Assembly: GCA_018971775.1 (NCBI GenBank)
Contig: JAGXAB010000040.1
Coordinates: 1 to 56,277, forward strand
From: Cyanobacteria bacterium REEB67
GTDB taxonomy: Bacteria; Cyanobacteriota; Vampirovibrionia; Obscuribacterales; Obscuribacteraceae
Reading direction: 5' to 3'
DNA: 56,277 nt
Shown here: positions 26,182 to 34,248 of the stretch, piece by piece
Layout of the letters: every line of letters starts with the position of its first letter
How positions within the stretch are numbered: position 1 is the stretch's first letter
Translations under genes and position numbers: made by a program
The notes under the pieces: generated by a model
The model's database searches: none
Told to the model about the DNA's origin: nothing
What the model saw: the letters and a program-made list of their open reading frames with translations, nothing else

Positions 26182-27344
26182 CAAAATGCCCCTCGCAGTA
26201 TGGAAATCAAATCTTCGCTGCTGACCTCTCTAGGATTAAACATTATGGCAGGATCCGAGCCGGCTAGATCAGCCAATTCAGCCATGTCATCAGGTTTAAG
26301 CTCTGGTACACCCAGTTCGGTGAGGTTCTGGGGTAAGTCCAACTCTAGTAAAAGAGCGTCGACCCAATCGATAAGGGCCGAGGCAGCCGACTGATCATCA
26401 CTATTATCACTTACTTTTATATATCGCGCCATGCGCGCGTAAGCGGCAGTGGCATTAGGCATGTTGAAGCGCATGCCGTGGGGCAGCAAAACACCGTTAG
26501 TCATGCCGTGGTGGGTGCCGAATTTGGCGCCGATTGAATGGGCTAGGGCATGGACGACACCGACCCCGGAATTGGTAAAAGCCATGCCCGCCATAGTGCT
26601 GGCCACCAGAGTAGCCGAGCGAGCCTCGAGGTCAGCACCATCAGCAGTGGCTCTGGCCAGATTATCCTTGAGCATCAAGAGGGATTCTAGACAGAGCGCA
26701 TCGGTCATCGGCGAATTGGTACCGGCGGCGACGAAACACTCGATGTCGTGGGTGATGGCATCAATACCGGTGGCAGCGGTCAGCTTCGCAGGCAGCGAGA
26801 CAATCAAGAGCGGATCGAGAATAGCCACATCCGGAGCGAGAAAGGGACTGCCGAACATCAATTTTTTATTTTCTTTATGGTCTTTTACCATGGCCACGAA
26901 GGACACTTCGGAACCGGTGCCTGCTGTAGTCGGAATGGCAATCAGCGGCAACAATTTTTGCATGATGCAGTTGAGGCCCTGATGCTCGAGCAGGTCTCCG
27001 CCGAGGCTGAGACAGATATTTATCACCTTGGCCGTGTCCATAACCGAACCGCCACCGATGGCCACAATTGTGTCGCAGTCTTGAGAACGAGCCAGGGATG
27101 CCCCTTCATCCACGCATTCGACATCGGAATCGGGAGGAACATTGCTAAAGATGGTCGGCTCATTGCCGGTGCAGTCTTTGATGCTGGCGACTATCGGCAC
27201 CAGTTTGCCACTCTTAAACATATACGCATCGGTGACAATCAGAACCTTTTTGCCGTTCAGCTCCTGTACATAATCGCCGCACGAAGAAGCGCCAGACTCG
27301 CCGAAGCGCACTTTGGTAGGTGAAGTAAATACAAATGGATTCAT
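26181..27344 (-). CDS. Iron-containing alcohol dehydrogenase
   Basis: A 387-residue type III alcohol dehydrogenase. The NAD(P) site includes VAIGGGSVMDTAKV, followed by PTTAGTGSEVS. The metal ligands are in place: Asp195 and His199 (GIDAITHDIE), His265 (VVHALAHSIG) and His279 (GTHHGMTN), with the family spacing of 14 between the last two. It is the first gene of a run with an SCP2-like protein and a PfkB kinase. The alcohol substrate cannot be told from sequence. Confidence 0.92.
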   Translation of the reverse strand: MNPFVFTSPTKVRFGESGASSCGDYVQELNGKKVLIVTDAYMFKSGKLVPIVASIKDCTGNEPTIFSNVPPDSDVECVDEGASLARSQDCDTIVAIGGGSVMDTAKVINICLSLGGDLLEHQGLNCIMQKLLPLIAIPTTAGTGSEVSFVAMVKDHKENKKLMFGSPFLAPDVAILDPLLIVSLPAKLTAATGIDAITHDIECFVAAGTNSPMTDALCLESLLMLKDNLARATADGADLEARSATLVASTMAGMAFTNSGVGVVHALAHSIGAKFGTHHGMTNGVLLPHGMRFNMPNATAAYARMARYIKVSDNSDDQSAASALIDWVDALLLELDLPQNLTELGVPELKPDDMAELADLAGSDPAIMFNPREVSSEDLISILRGAF

Positions 27345-27717
27345 TTATCTAGTCTCTAAAACGGCTTCTTAATCAAACCAGAACGTGGTTAAAAAGTTAG
27401 GGGAGGGATGGCGAGCATTACATTTTGTTTATGAGAGCATTTTAGTACTAAAAGTTACCACTCAGACAGCCTTATTTTGGCATTCTTGTAAAGCGCTGGC
27501 GAGTATAATGGCACGGTCTTTTCGGACGAATTGGTAAATGATTGGTTGGAAGTAATAAAGAGAAAGGGATTTGCTGAGACAATAGCCTGGCTAGTGGAAC
27601 CTTCGGCCTAATTGCGGCGTCGGGAAGGTCGATAATCCATCAGCCTCAGGAATTATCCTCGAGAAGCCAAGCTAGTCAAGAGTTCTCAGTCCGGGCATTG
27701 TCAGTGGAGAGGCCGAT
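27345..27717. other. Long divergent intergenic region / leader of the LptD-like gene
   Basis: 373 bases between the leftward Fe-ADH gene and the rightward LptD-like gene. It holds a perfect 14-bp palindrome TTTTAGTACTAAAA at 27440-27453, a TATAAT at 27504-27509 without a well-placed -35 box, and then about 200 bases of probable leader. Within the leader ACCTTC (27599-27604) can pair with GAAGGT (27624-27629). The first leader bases (27514-27522) could pair with 27707-27715, which covers the ribosome-binding site. No known riboswitch or small RNA was recognised. Confidence 0.4.
27440..27453. promoter_or_regulatory. 14-bp perfect palindrome, possible operator
   Basis: TTTTAGTACTAAAA lies about 95 bases upstream of the Fe-ADH start and about 50 bases before a TATAAT facing the LptD-like gene. 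A related TTTAGCACTAAA lies at 19240-19251 upstream of pgl. No T-tract follows, so it is not a terminator. Role as a regulator site is a guess. Confidence 0.3.
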
Positions 27718-29913
27718 TTGAAATCAGAGGCAACCGTAATCAAAGCTAGATGTCGGAATTTTTTGGCCCTGAGTATGGTTCTGGCATTAGGCACGAACTC
27801 GTTCGGACTGAGCGCGTTTGCCGCCATGGGCAACGATAAGGACGGCTCACCGGCGAGCACTATTCTTTTGCCCCTCACTCCCAGAATTGACAATAGCGAA
27901 CTCACCCCCGACGAGCAGGATATTCCCAGTCCGGCCGCAGGAAATGCTGCCAAATCCGGCAAAAATAGCTCCAGTCAGCCTAAAGCCGCGGCCGGCAGCT
28001 CGCAAAAATACAATTACACTCAAAATTCGGTGGCAAAATCAGCTCCCACTGAAAGTACGTCCTCCGATGACGCACCACAGATGCTCGAGAGTCGCGAACC
28101 GGTAACCGACGATCTGCCGGTGGCCTCGGATCGCTTGCAGGCCGAAGCGCCAAACGCTTCGACTACCCTTGAGGCGGAAGCCTCCGAAGACGATCTGAAA
28201 GTCTCGGAGATGAACGAACAGATCAACGAAGACACGACTCTTAAAGGCGTTATTCAAATCGTCGCCGACGACACCGAATACGACCAGGACAAAAATACTT
28301 TCCTCGGCACCGGCAACGCCGTAGCAATCATCGGCGGCCAGAATTCAAAGCTGGAAGCCGACACCATTTTGTACGACCAGAACAGCGAGATGATCGACGC
28401 CCGCGGCAATGTCAAAATTTTGCGAGACGGTCAGCTCACTACCGGCAGCTCGTTCAAATTCAAAGTTTCATCTGATGAATATCTGATCACCAACCCCGAT
28501 ACGTTTTTAAAAGGGACCGAAGTCATTGCCCGCACCGCTTATGGTGCGCACAAAGGCATCCTCTTTAAAAACGGCAACATGACCCTGGCCAAACCCTTCC
28601 ACATCGGCAAGAACGTCATGTTTGGACCGGTCGGCGCCGGTCAGGACGTCATCGACAAATTGCTCCACCCGGACGCCTTCGTTGAAGACAAGCCGAGCTT
28701 TACTTTCAAAGCTCGTAAAATGGTCTACGAAACATATAAAGATGAAGGCAACTTGACGATCTTCGGCGGCAAGCTGGACTTCGGCAATTTCACCGTGCCC
28801 CTGCCCAAATTTATCGCCACCACCGGCAAAGAAAACCACGTCACCTTCCCGATCACTCCGATGTTCACCAGTAACATCCAATCGGGCGGACACAACGTCG
28901 GTCCCTCTTTTAACTATGCAATCGGAAGAACCGGTCAATTTTCCTGGGCGCCAATGGTGCAGTTTGGCGGCCAACAAACGGTCGGTCCTACCACTGGCAG
29001 TAATATTGGCCTCTCCGGTCAGGTCGGCTTCAGCACTGACAAGTTTTCCACGCACTTTGCTTACGGTAGCGTTTCACAACTGGCAGTCGGCGACTTCAAA
29101 ATGCCTCTGCAGACAGTTTTCGGCAGAAACCACCAGACTCGCGGCCTGAAACTGCAAGTCGGTTTGAACCGCTTCTTGACCGAAGGTTTGTTTGGTTATA
29201 GACGAGCCAATCTCCTCGCTGAAGTTGTCGATGATCATCCGATGTCTAAGGTAAAAATACCCTATATCAGCGGCGTAAACTTCCGCACCTCCTTTGGTGC
29301 CATGCGAGACCAGGCCTCATTCATCAATAATAACCCCGACCTGGTCAAACTCTATGGCGGACCGGTTTCGACTAAACATCAGCCTTCGGCCTTCCGTTTA
29401 GAAGAGCAAATCACCGCCTCGACAGTAAACCTGTTTGCCGTCGGCGACGACCGCTACGGTCTCAAATCCTATATGTTCGGAGGCATAGCGGCGGGCGCTT
29501 ACTCAACCGGCGATTACCGAGCACTTGCTCAAGTCGGTCCTCAGCTTGCCGTTAAACTGAATCGCTTCCAGCTCAACGCCGGTTACACTCAGGCGGCCGT
29601 CCGCGGCTCTTCGCCCTTCTACTTCGACCAATACCTGCAAGGCTCACGCTCACTCAACCTGTCCGCCGACATTAAAGTCGCCAAGTGGTTGCGGGTCGGC
29701 GGTGGTTATGGTTACAACCTCGATGCCAAGGCAGCCTATCAGAAGAATATCAACGTCGCTATCGGCCCGGATGACTTCAAGATTCTCCTCAACCGTGACG
29801 TACTGAACAAAGTGGATCGCTTCGGCTTTGACATTTTGTACGGCCAAGCTGTACCCTTCAAAAGAATGGCCCTCAAGGGGGCCGCAGATCAGGGTCAGTT
29901 AGGCGGCATATAA
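27718..29913 (+). CDS. LptD/OstA-like outer-membrane LPS-assembly protein
   Basis: A 731-residue exported protein. A signal peptide (about residues 1-37, cleaved near AFA-AMG) is followed by a low-complexity Ser/Ala/Glu-rich region (to about 170), an OstA/LptA-type periplasmic beta-jellyroll (about 178-275: IVADDTEYDQ, IDARGNVKILRDGQLTTG) and a C-terminal region rich in beta-strands (about 350-731) consistent with an outer-membrane barrel. LptD inserts LPS into the outer leaflet. The start is TTG at 27718 with GGAGAGG about 6 bases upstream; it gives a proper signal peptide. It is 2 bases upstream of a ROK kinase gene and has a shortened paralogue at 33290-34216. Confidence 0.8.
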   Translation: MKSEATVIKARCRNFLALSMVLALGTNSFGLSAFAAMGNDKDGSPASTILLPLTPRIDNSELTPDEQDIPSPAAGNAAKSGKNSSSQPKAAAGSSQKYNYTQNSVAKSAPTESTSSDDAPQMLESREPVTDDLPVASDRLQAEAPNASTTLEAEASEDDLKVSEMNEQINEDTTLKGVIQIVADDTEYDQDKNTFLGTGNAVAIIGGQNSKLEADTILYDQNSEMIDARGNVKILRDGQLTTGSSFKFKVSSDEYLITNPDTFLKGTEVIARTAYGAHKGILFKNGNMTLAKPFHIGKNVMFGPVGAGQDVIDKLLHPDAFVEDKPSFTFKARKMVYETYKDEGNLTIFGGKLDFGNFTVPLPKFIATTGKENHVTFPITPMFTSNIQSGGHNVGPSFNYAIGRTGQFSWAPMVQFGGQQTVGPTTGSNIGLSGQVGFSTDKFSTHFAYGSVSQLAVGDFKMPLQTVFGRNHQTRGLKLQVGLNRFLTEGLFGYRRANLLAEVVDDHPMSKVKIPYISGVNFRTSFGAMRDQASFINNNPDLVKLYGGPVSTKHQPSAFRLEEQITASTVNLFAVGDDRYGLKSYMFGGIAAGAYSTGDYRALAQVGPQLAVKLNRFQLNAGYTQAAVRGSSPFYFDQYLQGSRSLNLSADIKVAKWLRVGGGYGYNLDAKAAYQKNINVAIGPDDFKILLNRDVLNKVDRFGFDILYGQAVPFKRMALKGAADQGQLGGI

Positions 29914-29915
29914 TT

Positions 29916-30905
29916 TTGACGGAATCGAGACTCAGCCAAGTCGACAATTTGAAATTGACCATGCCGGCCCTCGGCATAGATCTGGGCGGCACAAAAATTA
30001 GAGCCGCCGCAGTGCTGAACAATAAACTGGTAAGCGATCCTCAAGAAGTACCGACGCCGAGCGGTGCCGAAAATATCGTCAATGCCATTCTTGGATTGAT
30101 TGAAAAATTTCAAGCAAAGCATGTCCTGGCCGGTGTCGGCATCGCTACCGCCGGCATCATAGACGGTGACACAGGCGAAGTGGTCGGCTCCACCGGTAAC
30201 TTACCGGGTTGGACCGGTACACCGATTAGAACGGCGATTGAAAGCCGCACGCTACTGCCAGTACACGTCGAAAACGACGCTAATGCTGCCGCTTTTGGCG
30301 AAGCCAGTGCTCGCAATCTCAGACACTTAAATAGCGTCTGTGTAGTTACTCTCGGCACCGGTATTGGTGGCGGTCTGATTATCGACGGTAAACTCTTCCG
30401 TGGTGCCCACTTCGGGGCCGGTGAAGTCGGCCATTCGCGCATTTCATTAGGCAATAAAAGACTCTGCACCTGCGGTCTTTTCGACTGCTGGGAAGCTTAC
30501 GGCTCCGGACGCGGCATGGTCGCCACAGCTCGTGAAATTCTGGTTGGATTGAACGCCGATCAAACACCACTCGTCGCTCTCGGTAGCAATCTGACCACCC
30601 GCAATATCGTCGCCGCCGCCGCCAAAGGCGATATCGTCGCCCAGCGCGCCATCAGCATGTGGCATGAGCACGTCGCCGTCGGCATCGTCAATCTCGCTCA
30701 CATCCTCGATCCAAGCGTCTTTGTCTTGACCGGTGGCATGGCCGAATGCGTCGATTTTGCTTTGATCCATGAAATGGTCGTAGACCGTTGCATGTCACGT
30801 ATCGGCGAAAATATGCGCATCGAAAAGTCAGAACTGCATGGGGTTGCCGGTATCATCGGCGCCGCCGAGCTGGTACTCGACGCCATCTTGGAACGCGCCT
30901 CCTGA
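29916..30905 (+). CDS. ROK-family sugar kinase, probable glucokinase
   Basis: About 329 residues. It has the ATP-binding IDLGGTK (residues 21-27), the catalytic Asp in VENDANAA, and the ROK zinc site His173 plus Cys184, Cys186 and Cys191 (LCTCGLFDC). Glucokinase phosphorylates glucose to glucose-6-phosphate; the zinc motif ending in E-A-Y-G-S-G favours glucokinase over a NagC-type repressor, and no helix-turn-helix is present. TTG at 29916 is used because AGGCGG lies about 10 bases upstream and it follows the previous stop directly; an ATG at 29961 has no such site but gives the typical family N-terminus. Confidence 0.87.
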   Translation: MTESRLSQVDNLKLTMPALGIDLGGTKIRAAAVLNNKLVSDPQEVPTPSGAENIVNAILGLIEKFQAKHVLAGVGIATAGIIDGDTGEVVGSTGNLPGWTGTPIRTAIESRTLLPVHVENDANAAAFGEASARNLRHLNSVCVVTLGTGIGGGLIIDGKLFRGAHFGAGEVGHSRISLGNKRLCTCGLFDCWEAYGSGRGMVATAREILVGLNADQTPLVALGSNLTTRNIVAAAAKGDIVAQRAISMWHEHVAVGIVNLAHILDPSVFVLTGGMAECVDFALIHEMVVDRCMSRIGENMRIEKSELHGVAGIIGAAELVLDAILERAS

Positions 30906-30936
30906 CGCCGTCAGCCCCCTGCTCCCATCCGGCTGA

Positions 30937-32529
30937 TTACAGGCGCGTCTCAAGAGTATAACTGGCCCTAGTCTCGCTGTTTTTCAGCACGGACAAGGTA
31001 ACTTCAAAGGTAGTCGAATCTTTCTTGGTAAATGGCACCGAGCTGTCGGTGATTTTCCAATCGCCGTTCGCATGACCGATGAAGGTGACATTCACGTCGC
31101 TATCTTTATGATTGCGCAGTGAGACCTCGCATGTCTGTTTCTGCAACTTGGTTGTCTGACTGAAATTCATTTGCTTCAGCCCACCGACAACGTCGAAAGC
31201 ATTACCAACCATCAGACGCACTTTTTCATCCCGCGGCGTATGGTCGATCAGATCCTCGCCAACAAATTGCAGAGCGCCATCATTGTCTTTTTTGTAGACA
31301 CGCACTTTGCCCTTGGGCAAGGCCATTCCAAGATTGTTTTCTTTGCTGTTGGCAAACTCCAGTTTGACCTTGATCTTGCTGCTTTCATCCGGCTGCTGGC
31401 CTTCTTCGGTCGGACCACTCGGCTCGAAAACAAAGCGCTTTTTGACCGGCACGGCGTTAGCGTTAAAGAGTGTCATCTGCTTAGTTTCATTGTCGGCAAG
31501 ATTTGTCTTACCGGCCAGAGCATAGAGGTGATATTCAGCAAAACTCTGCTCGCTAAACTGAGGAGCGGTGGAGGGCATAGGAAGGGCAAAGGCGTCCATT
31601 CCTTGAGGGTTGACCACGTTTTCCTGAACTTTGTGGACGTCACCGGCCACAAGTTTCAACGAGGCATTTTTGTAGGTGGCACCGGATTTATTATCGAGAG
31701 TCACCCAGCTGGTCATGTCGATTTGCGTGTCATCAGCGTTGTCGACGGCGACATAATCACATTTCCAGTTCAAACCCTGGGTCTGATAGCTGATTTCGGA
31801 TTTCTGCACGCCGGATTTGTCCGAGTCGATTTTCCACAAAAGGCACGGTTTGGAGATAAGTCCCGAAGGAAGCTCGGCCAACTCCAGCTGACCGGTCGGG
31901 GCAACGATGATACCGCTTGCGGTGCGGACCACGACTGCCTGAGCCTGCTGAGAGAGATTGCCGTTGGAATCCGCCACAGTGGCCTGGGGTGGCGAGAGCA
32001 ATATTCCTTCAACCAGCCTTTCACCGCCGGCGGGCAAAAACTGACGGAAGCGGACATTCTTGCCAACGGACCGGGTCAAGATGCTGTTCAAATCCATCAA
32101 ATCAAATTGATAGTTTTGCTCGCGTACCGCTACGGAGTTTGGTGCAGTCAGACTGATAAAACTGACGCTGGTCGGATCAATACCAGCGGCGACATCATCG
32201 AATCTTATGTCGTTATGGCCTTCGTGCAGCATGATATCGCGCACGTCTTTGACGAGGCCAAAATTTTGATTGTAAATCGTGATCGCCATGTCTTTGGAAT
32301 CGGCCGATACGGCCGAGTCCCCCGCCACCGGTGGATTGCTCGGCGTGCCGATTATGTCTGCCGCTTTTGTCTCGCGCCCGCCCTCAGCTTTGGCCTCGGC
32401 GGAGACACCGGAGCTAAGGGGAGCCGGCTTGCTCTCTGCTTTGTGTTTGGCGGCAACAGGTAGAATCGCACACCCCAGAGAAAGGGTAGCAGCGGTGAAA
32501 GCGATCAGGTTGTTGCGTAGCAAATTCAT
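30937..32529 (-). CDS. DUF4139-domain secreted protein, copy B
   Basis: A 530-residue exported protein with a signal peptide (about residues 1-27), a disordered Ala/Glu/Lys-rich stretch to about 75, then a DUF4139-type beta-rich region (ITIYNQNFGLVKDVR, PTSVSFISLTAPNSVAVREQNY, SYQTQGLNWKCDYVAV, KSGATYKNASLKLVAGDVHKVQ). It is closely related over its whole length to the protein encoded at 34249-35766. Its ATG overlaps the stop of the mini-BamA gene by 4 bp (ATGA at 32526-32529), with AAGGA upstream. Function of DUF4139 proteins is not established; periplasmic or outer-membrane location is inferred. It is the last gene of the outer-membrane operon. Confidence 0.82.
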   Translation of the reverse strand: MNLLRNNLIAFTAATLSLGCAILPVAAKHKAESKPAPLSSGVSAEAKAEGGRETKAADIIGTPSNPPVAGDSAVSADSKDMAITIYNQNFGLVKDVRDIMLHEGHNDIRFDDVAAGIDPTSVSFISLTAPNSVAVREQNYQFDLMDLNSILTRSVGKNVRFRQFLPAGGERLVEGILLSPPQATVADSNGNLSQQAQAVVVRTASGIIVAPTGQLELAELPSGLISKPCLLWKIDSDKSGVQKSEISYQTQGLNWKCDYVAVDNADDTQIDMTSWVTLDNKSGATYKNASLKLVAGDVHKVQENVVNPQGMDAFALPMPSTAPQFSEQSFAEYHLYALAGKTNLADNETKQMTLFNANAVPVKKRFVFEPSGPTEEGQQPDESSKIKVKLEFANSKENNLGMALPKGKVRVYKKDNDGALQFVGEDLIDHTPRDEKVRLMVGNAFDVVGGLKQMNFSQTTKLQKQTCEVSLRNHKDSDVNVTFIGHANGDWKITDSSVPFTKKDSTTFEVTLSVLKNSETRASYTLETRL

Positions 32530-33293
32530 GGCTTGTCCTTTTTGACAGATTTATCAAAATCATATTTACTCTCGCCCGCTCCCTGCCATTCTTCTCTAAA
32601 AGCATCATCCCAGAGAACAGGGAGTGGGAAGTCGCATACTGGTCCTCTGTGAATTATCTCGGCACCACCTGATGGGCGGGCAATGGTGCAGTGAAGCAAA
32701 TTGTCCGTGTTGAATCTACCAGAGGCCTGCCCGGAAGAAAAACCTTCATTTAATCCGAGATTATTGTTTAATATCCTGCCAACAACATTATCACCCCGTA
32801 AGTGTAGTTTTTTGCGCAGCTCGATTGCTCCTGCGAGCAAAGAAGCGCCAGCCCCAATGCAAGAGAAGGAGCGAAAGCCTCGAACACCATCACCGTAGAA
32901 CCCGCCCAAACGGTATTGGTCAAAATCAGGCAAAGGCGCTGGGACAGGCGAAGACTGGGCTCGAAATTCATTGGCGCCGATAAAGCGTGCTATAGAAGTA
33001 CCAATTGAAATGGGCCAAAAGTGAATGTCATCTGCGGCATTGGAAATATAAGGCCCTAGCCTGTACCGGTCACGACGTAAGACAAAAAAATTGGATATGG
33101 GCATCCTTAGACCACCGAAATAGCGAATATCCAGCGGTTTCAATACGGGAAATAAGTGCGGTACGTCTTCATAGATGCAGGAGGGGGCCCTTTCCGACAC
33201 ATCACCTGCCGTCTGGCACTGGGTCGGCAAAACAATTAGTAGAAGGATCGATCCAGTAAGAAACGAAAGGCGGAACGATTTCGGCATCGTCAT
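32526..33293 (-). CDS. Mini-BamA: exported protein keeping only an Omp85 C-terminal fragment
   Basis: A 255-residue protein with a signal peptide (about residues 1-28). Residues 127-178 match residues 578-629 of the full BamA at 38705-40816 without gaps, with 37 of 52 identical by my count. They include YRLGG, the Omp85 loop-6 motif VRGFRSFS and IELRKKLHLRGDNVV. All POTRA domains and most barrel strands are absent; the segments before and after (45-125, 180-255) resemble BamA only faintly. It overlaps both neighbours by 4 bp (33290-33293 and 32526-32529). Intact start, signal peptide and coupling argue against a dead gene, but a decaying duplicate cannot be ruled out. Confidence 0.7.
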   Translation of the reverse strand: MTMPKSFRLSFLTGSILLLIVLPTQCQTAGDVSERAPSCIYEDVPHLFPVLKPLDIRYFGGLRMPISNFFVLRRDRYRLGPYISNAADDIHFWPISIGTSIARFIGANEFRAQSSPVPAPLPDFDQYRLGGFYGDGVRGFRSFSCIGAGASLLAGAIELRKKLHLRGDNVVGRILNNNLGLNEGFSSGQASGRFNTDNLLHCTIARPSGGAEIIHRGPVCDFPLPVLWDDAFREEWQGAGESKYDFDKSVKKDKP

Positions 33294-34216
33294 TTATTCA
33301 GGCCCCATTTATATTCATTGCGGAGCAAATCGACGGCGTTTGGCTGTGGAGGAAAACTGCCTCTGGTAAAGTGAGGTTGCAGGTCTTGCAAAATGTCAAG
33401 CACCATACCGTTAGCCTTTTTGAGTCGTTCTAGAACTATATAAGTTTGCAAATCCGGCGGACTATTTTCTGCCCTTGCATATTTTCGGACGACGGAACTG
33501 GCATCGTCGCTATATCCGCCTCCGACACGCAGCCATTTAGCGATCGTCAGGTCAGGAATGTTCACATCGCCAAGATAAGCTTTAATACCGTAGCGGTCGT
33601 CATCCACACCGAACAACCACGTCTTGCCGTTTGCCTCTTGTCCAAATTGACGCAAGCGAGCAGGCATCCGAAAAATGGGCACCGGCCCGCCATAAAGCCT
33701 GACCAGGTAGGCATTTTTATCGGTGAGAAACAATCGATCCGAATCCGGCACAGTATATGCCCTGGAATCAATTCTACAAACAGTATTCTGCGGAGCACTG
33801 CCTGCGGTGCGAGTCACCACTTCCAGGCGTTTTATAAATCCATCATTGCTAGTAATCAGATACTCATCGGACATGATCTTAAATTTGTAGGAGCTACCCG
33901 TTGTCAGCTGGTCGCAGCGCCAGATTCTGACATTGTCGCGGGCGTCCAGCATGGCGGCGTCCAGATCAAACGTGGCTTTGTCCGCCTCGAGCCTGGCGTC
34001 TTGTCCGCCTATTTTCACCATAACGCTGCCATTGCAAGAAAATTTCCTTTTCTCGGTATCGTATGACGCGTCGTCCGCCACAATCAGCAGCACTCCCCTG
34101 GCCACTGAGGCAGTAGAAAGGTGAGCAGGAAGCACGGGATTCTCGACTGCATATGAAGCCCGAAAGGGCAGCAGCAAAACAAGAAGGACACAAATAGAAA
34201 CCACGGCATAGCGCAT
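33290..34216 (-). CDS. Mini-LptD: exported OstA-domain protein with most of the barrel deleted
   Basis: A 308-residue protein. ATG at 34216 has GGAGGG 8 bases upstream; a GTG 21 bases earlier is less likely. A signal peptide (residues 1-24) precedes an OstA-like domain: residues 46-138 align without gaps to 182-274 of the LptD-like protein at 27718-29913, 51 of 93 identical by my count. Then come short matching islands in the same order: LYGGPV (174-179 against 545-550), DDRYG (206-210 against 577-581) and KWLRVGGGY (227-235 against 656-664). The roughly 270 residues between the first two islands shrank to about 36. It overlaps the mini-BamA gene by 4 bp. Confidence 0.72.
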   Translation of the reverse strand: MRYAVVSICVLLVLLLPFRASYAVENPVLPAHLSTASVARGVLLIVADDASYDTEKRKFSCNGSVMVKIGGQDARLEADKATFDLDAAMLDARDNVRIWRCDQLTTGSSYKFKIMSDEYLITSNDGFIKRLEVVTRTAGSAPQNTVCRIDSRAYTVPDSDRLFLTDKNAYLVRLYGGPVPIFRMPARLRQFGQEANGKTWLFGVDDDRYGIKAYLGDVNIPDLTIAKWLRVGGGYSDDASSVVRKYARAENSPPDLQTYIVLERLKKANGMVLDILQDLQPHFTRGSFPPQPNAVDLLRNEYKWGLNK

Positions 34217-34248
34217 CCACTCAGCCCTCCACAGCACCCGGAAGAAGC

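Noticed and set aside
31171..32463. 430-codon open frame on the plus strand
   Set aside because: It is antisense to DUF4139 copy B, which has a signal peptide, a ribosome-binding site and a paralogue; the plus frame has no family pattern.
32526..34216. Simple pseudogenes of bamA and lptD
   Set aside because: Both frames are intact with signal peptides, good starts and 4-bp coupling, and conserved blocks are kept; decay is possible but not the best reading.
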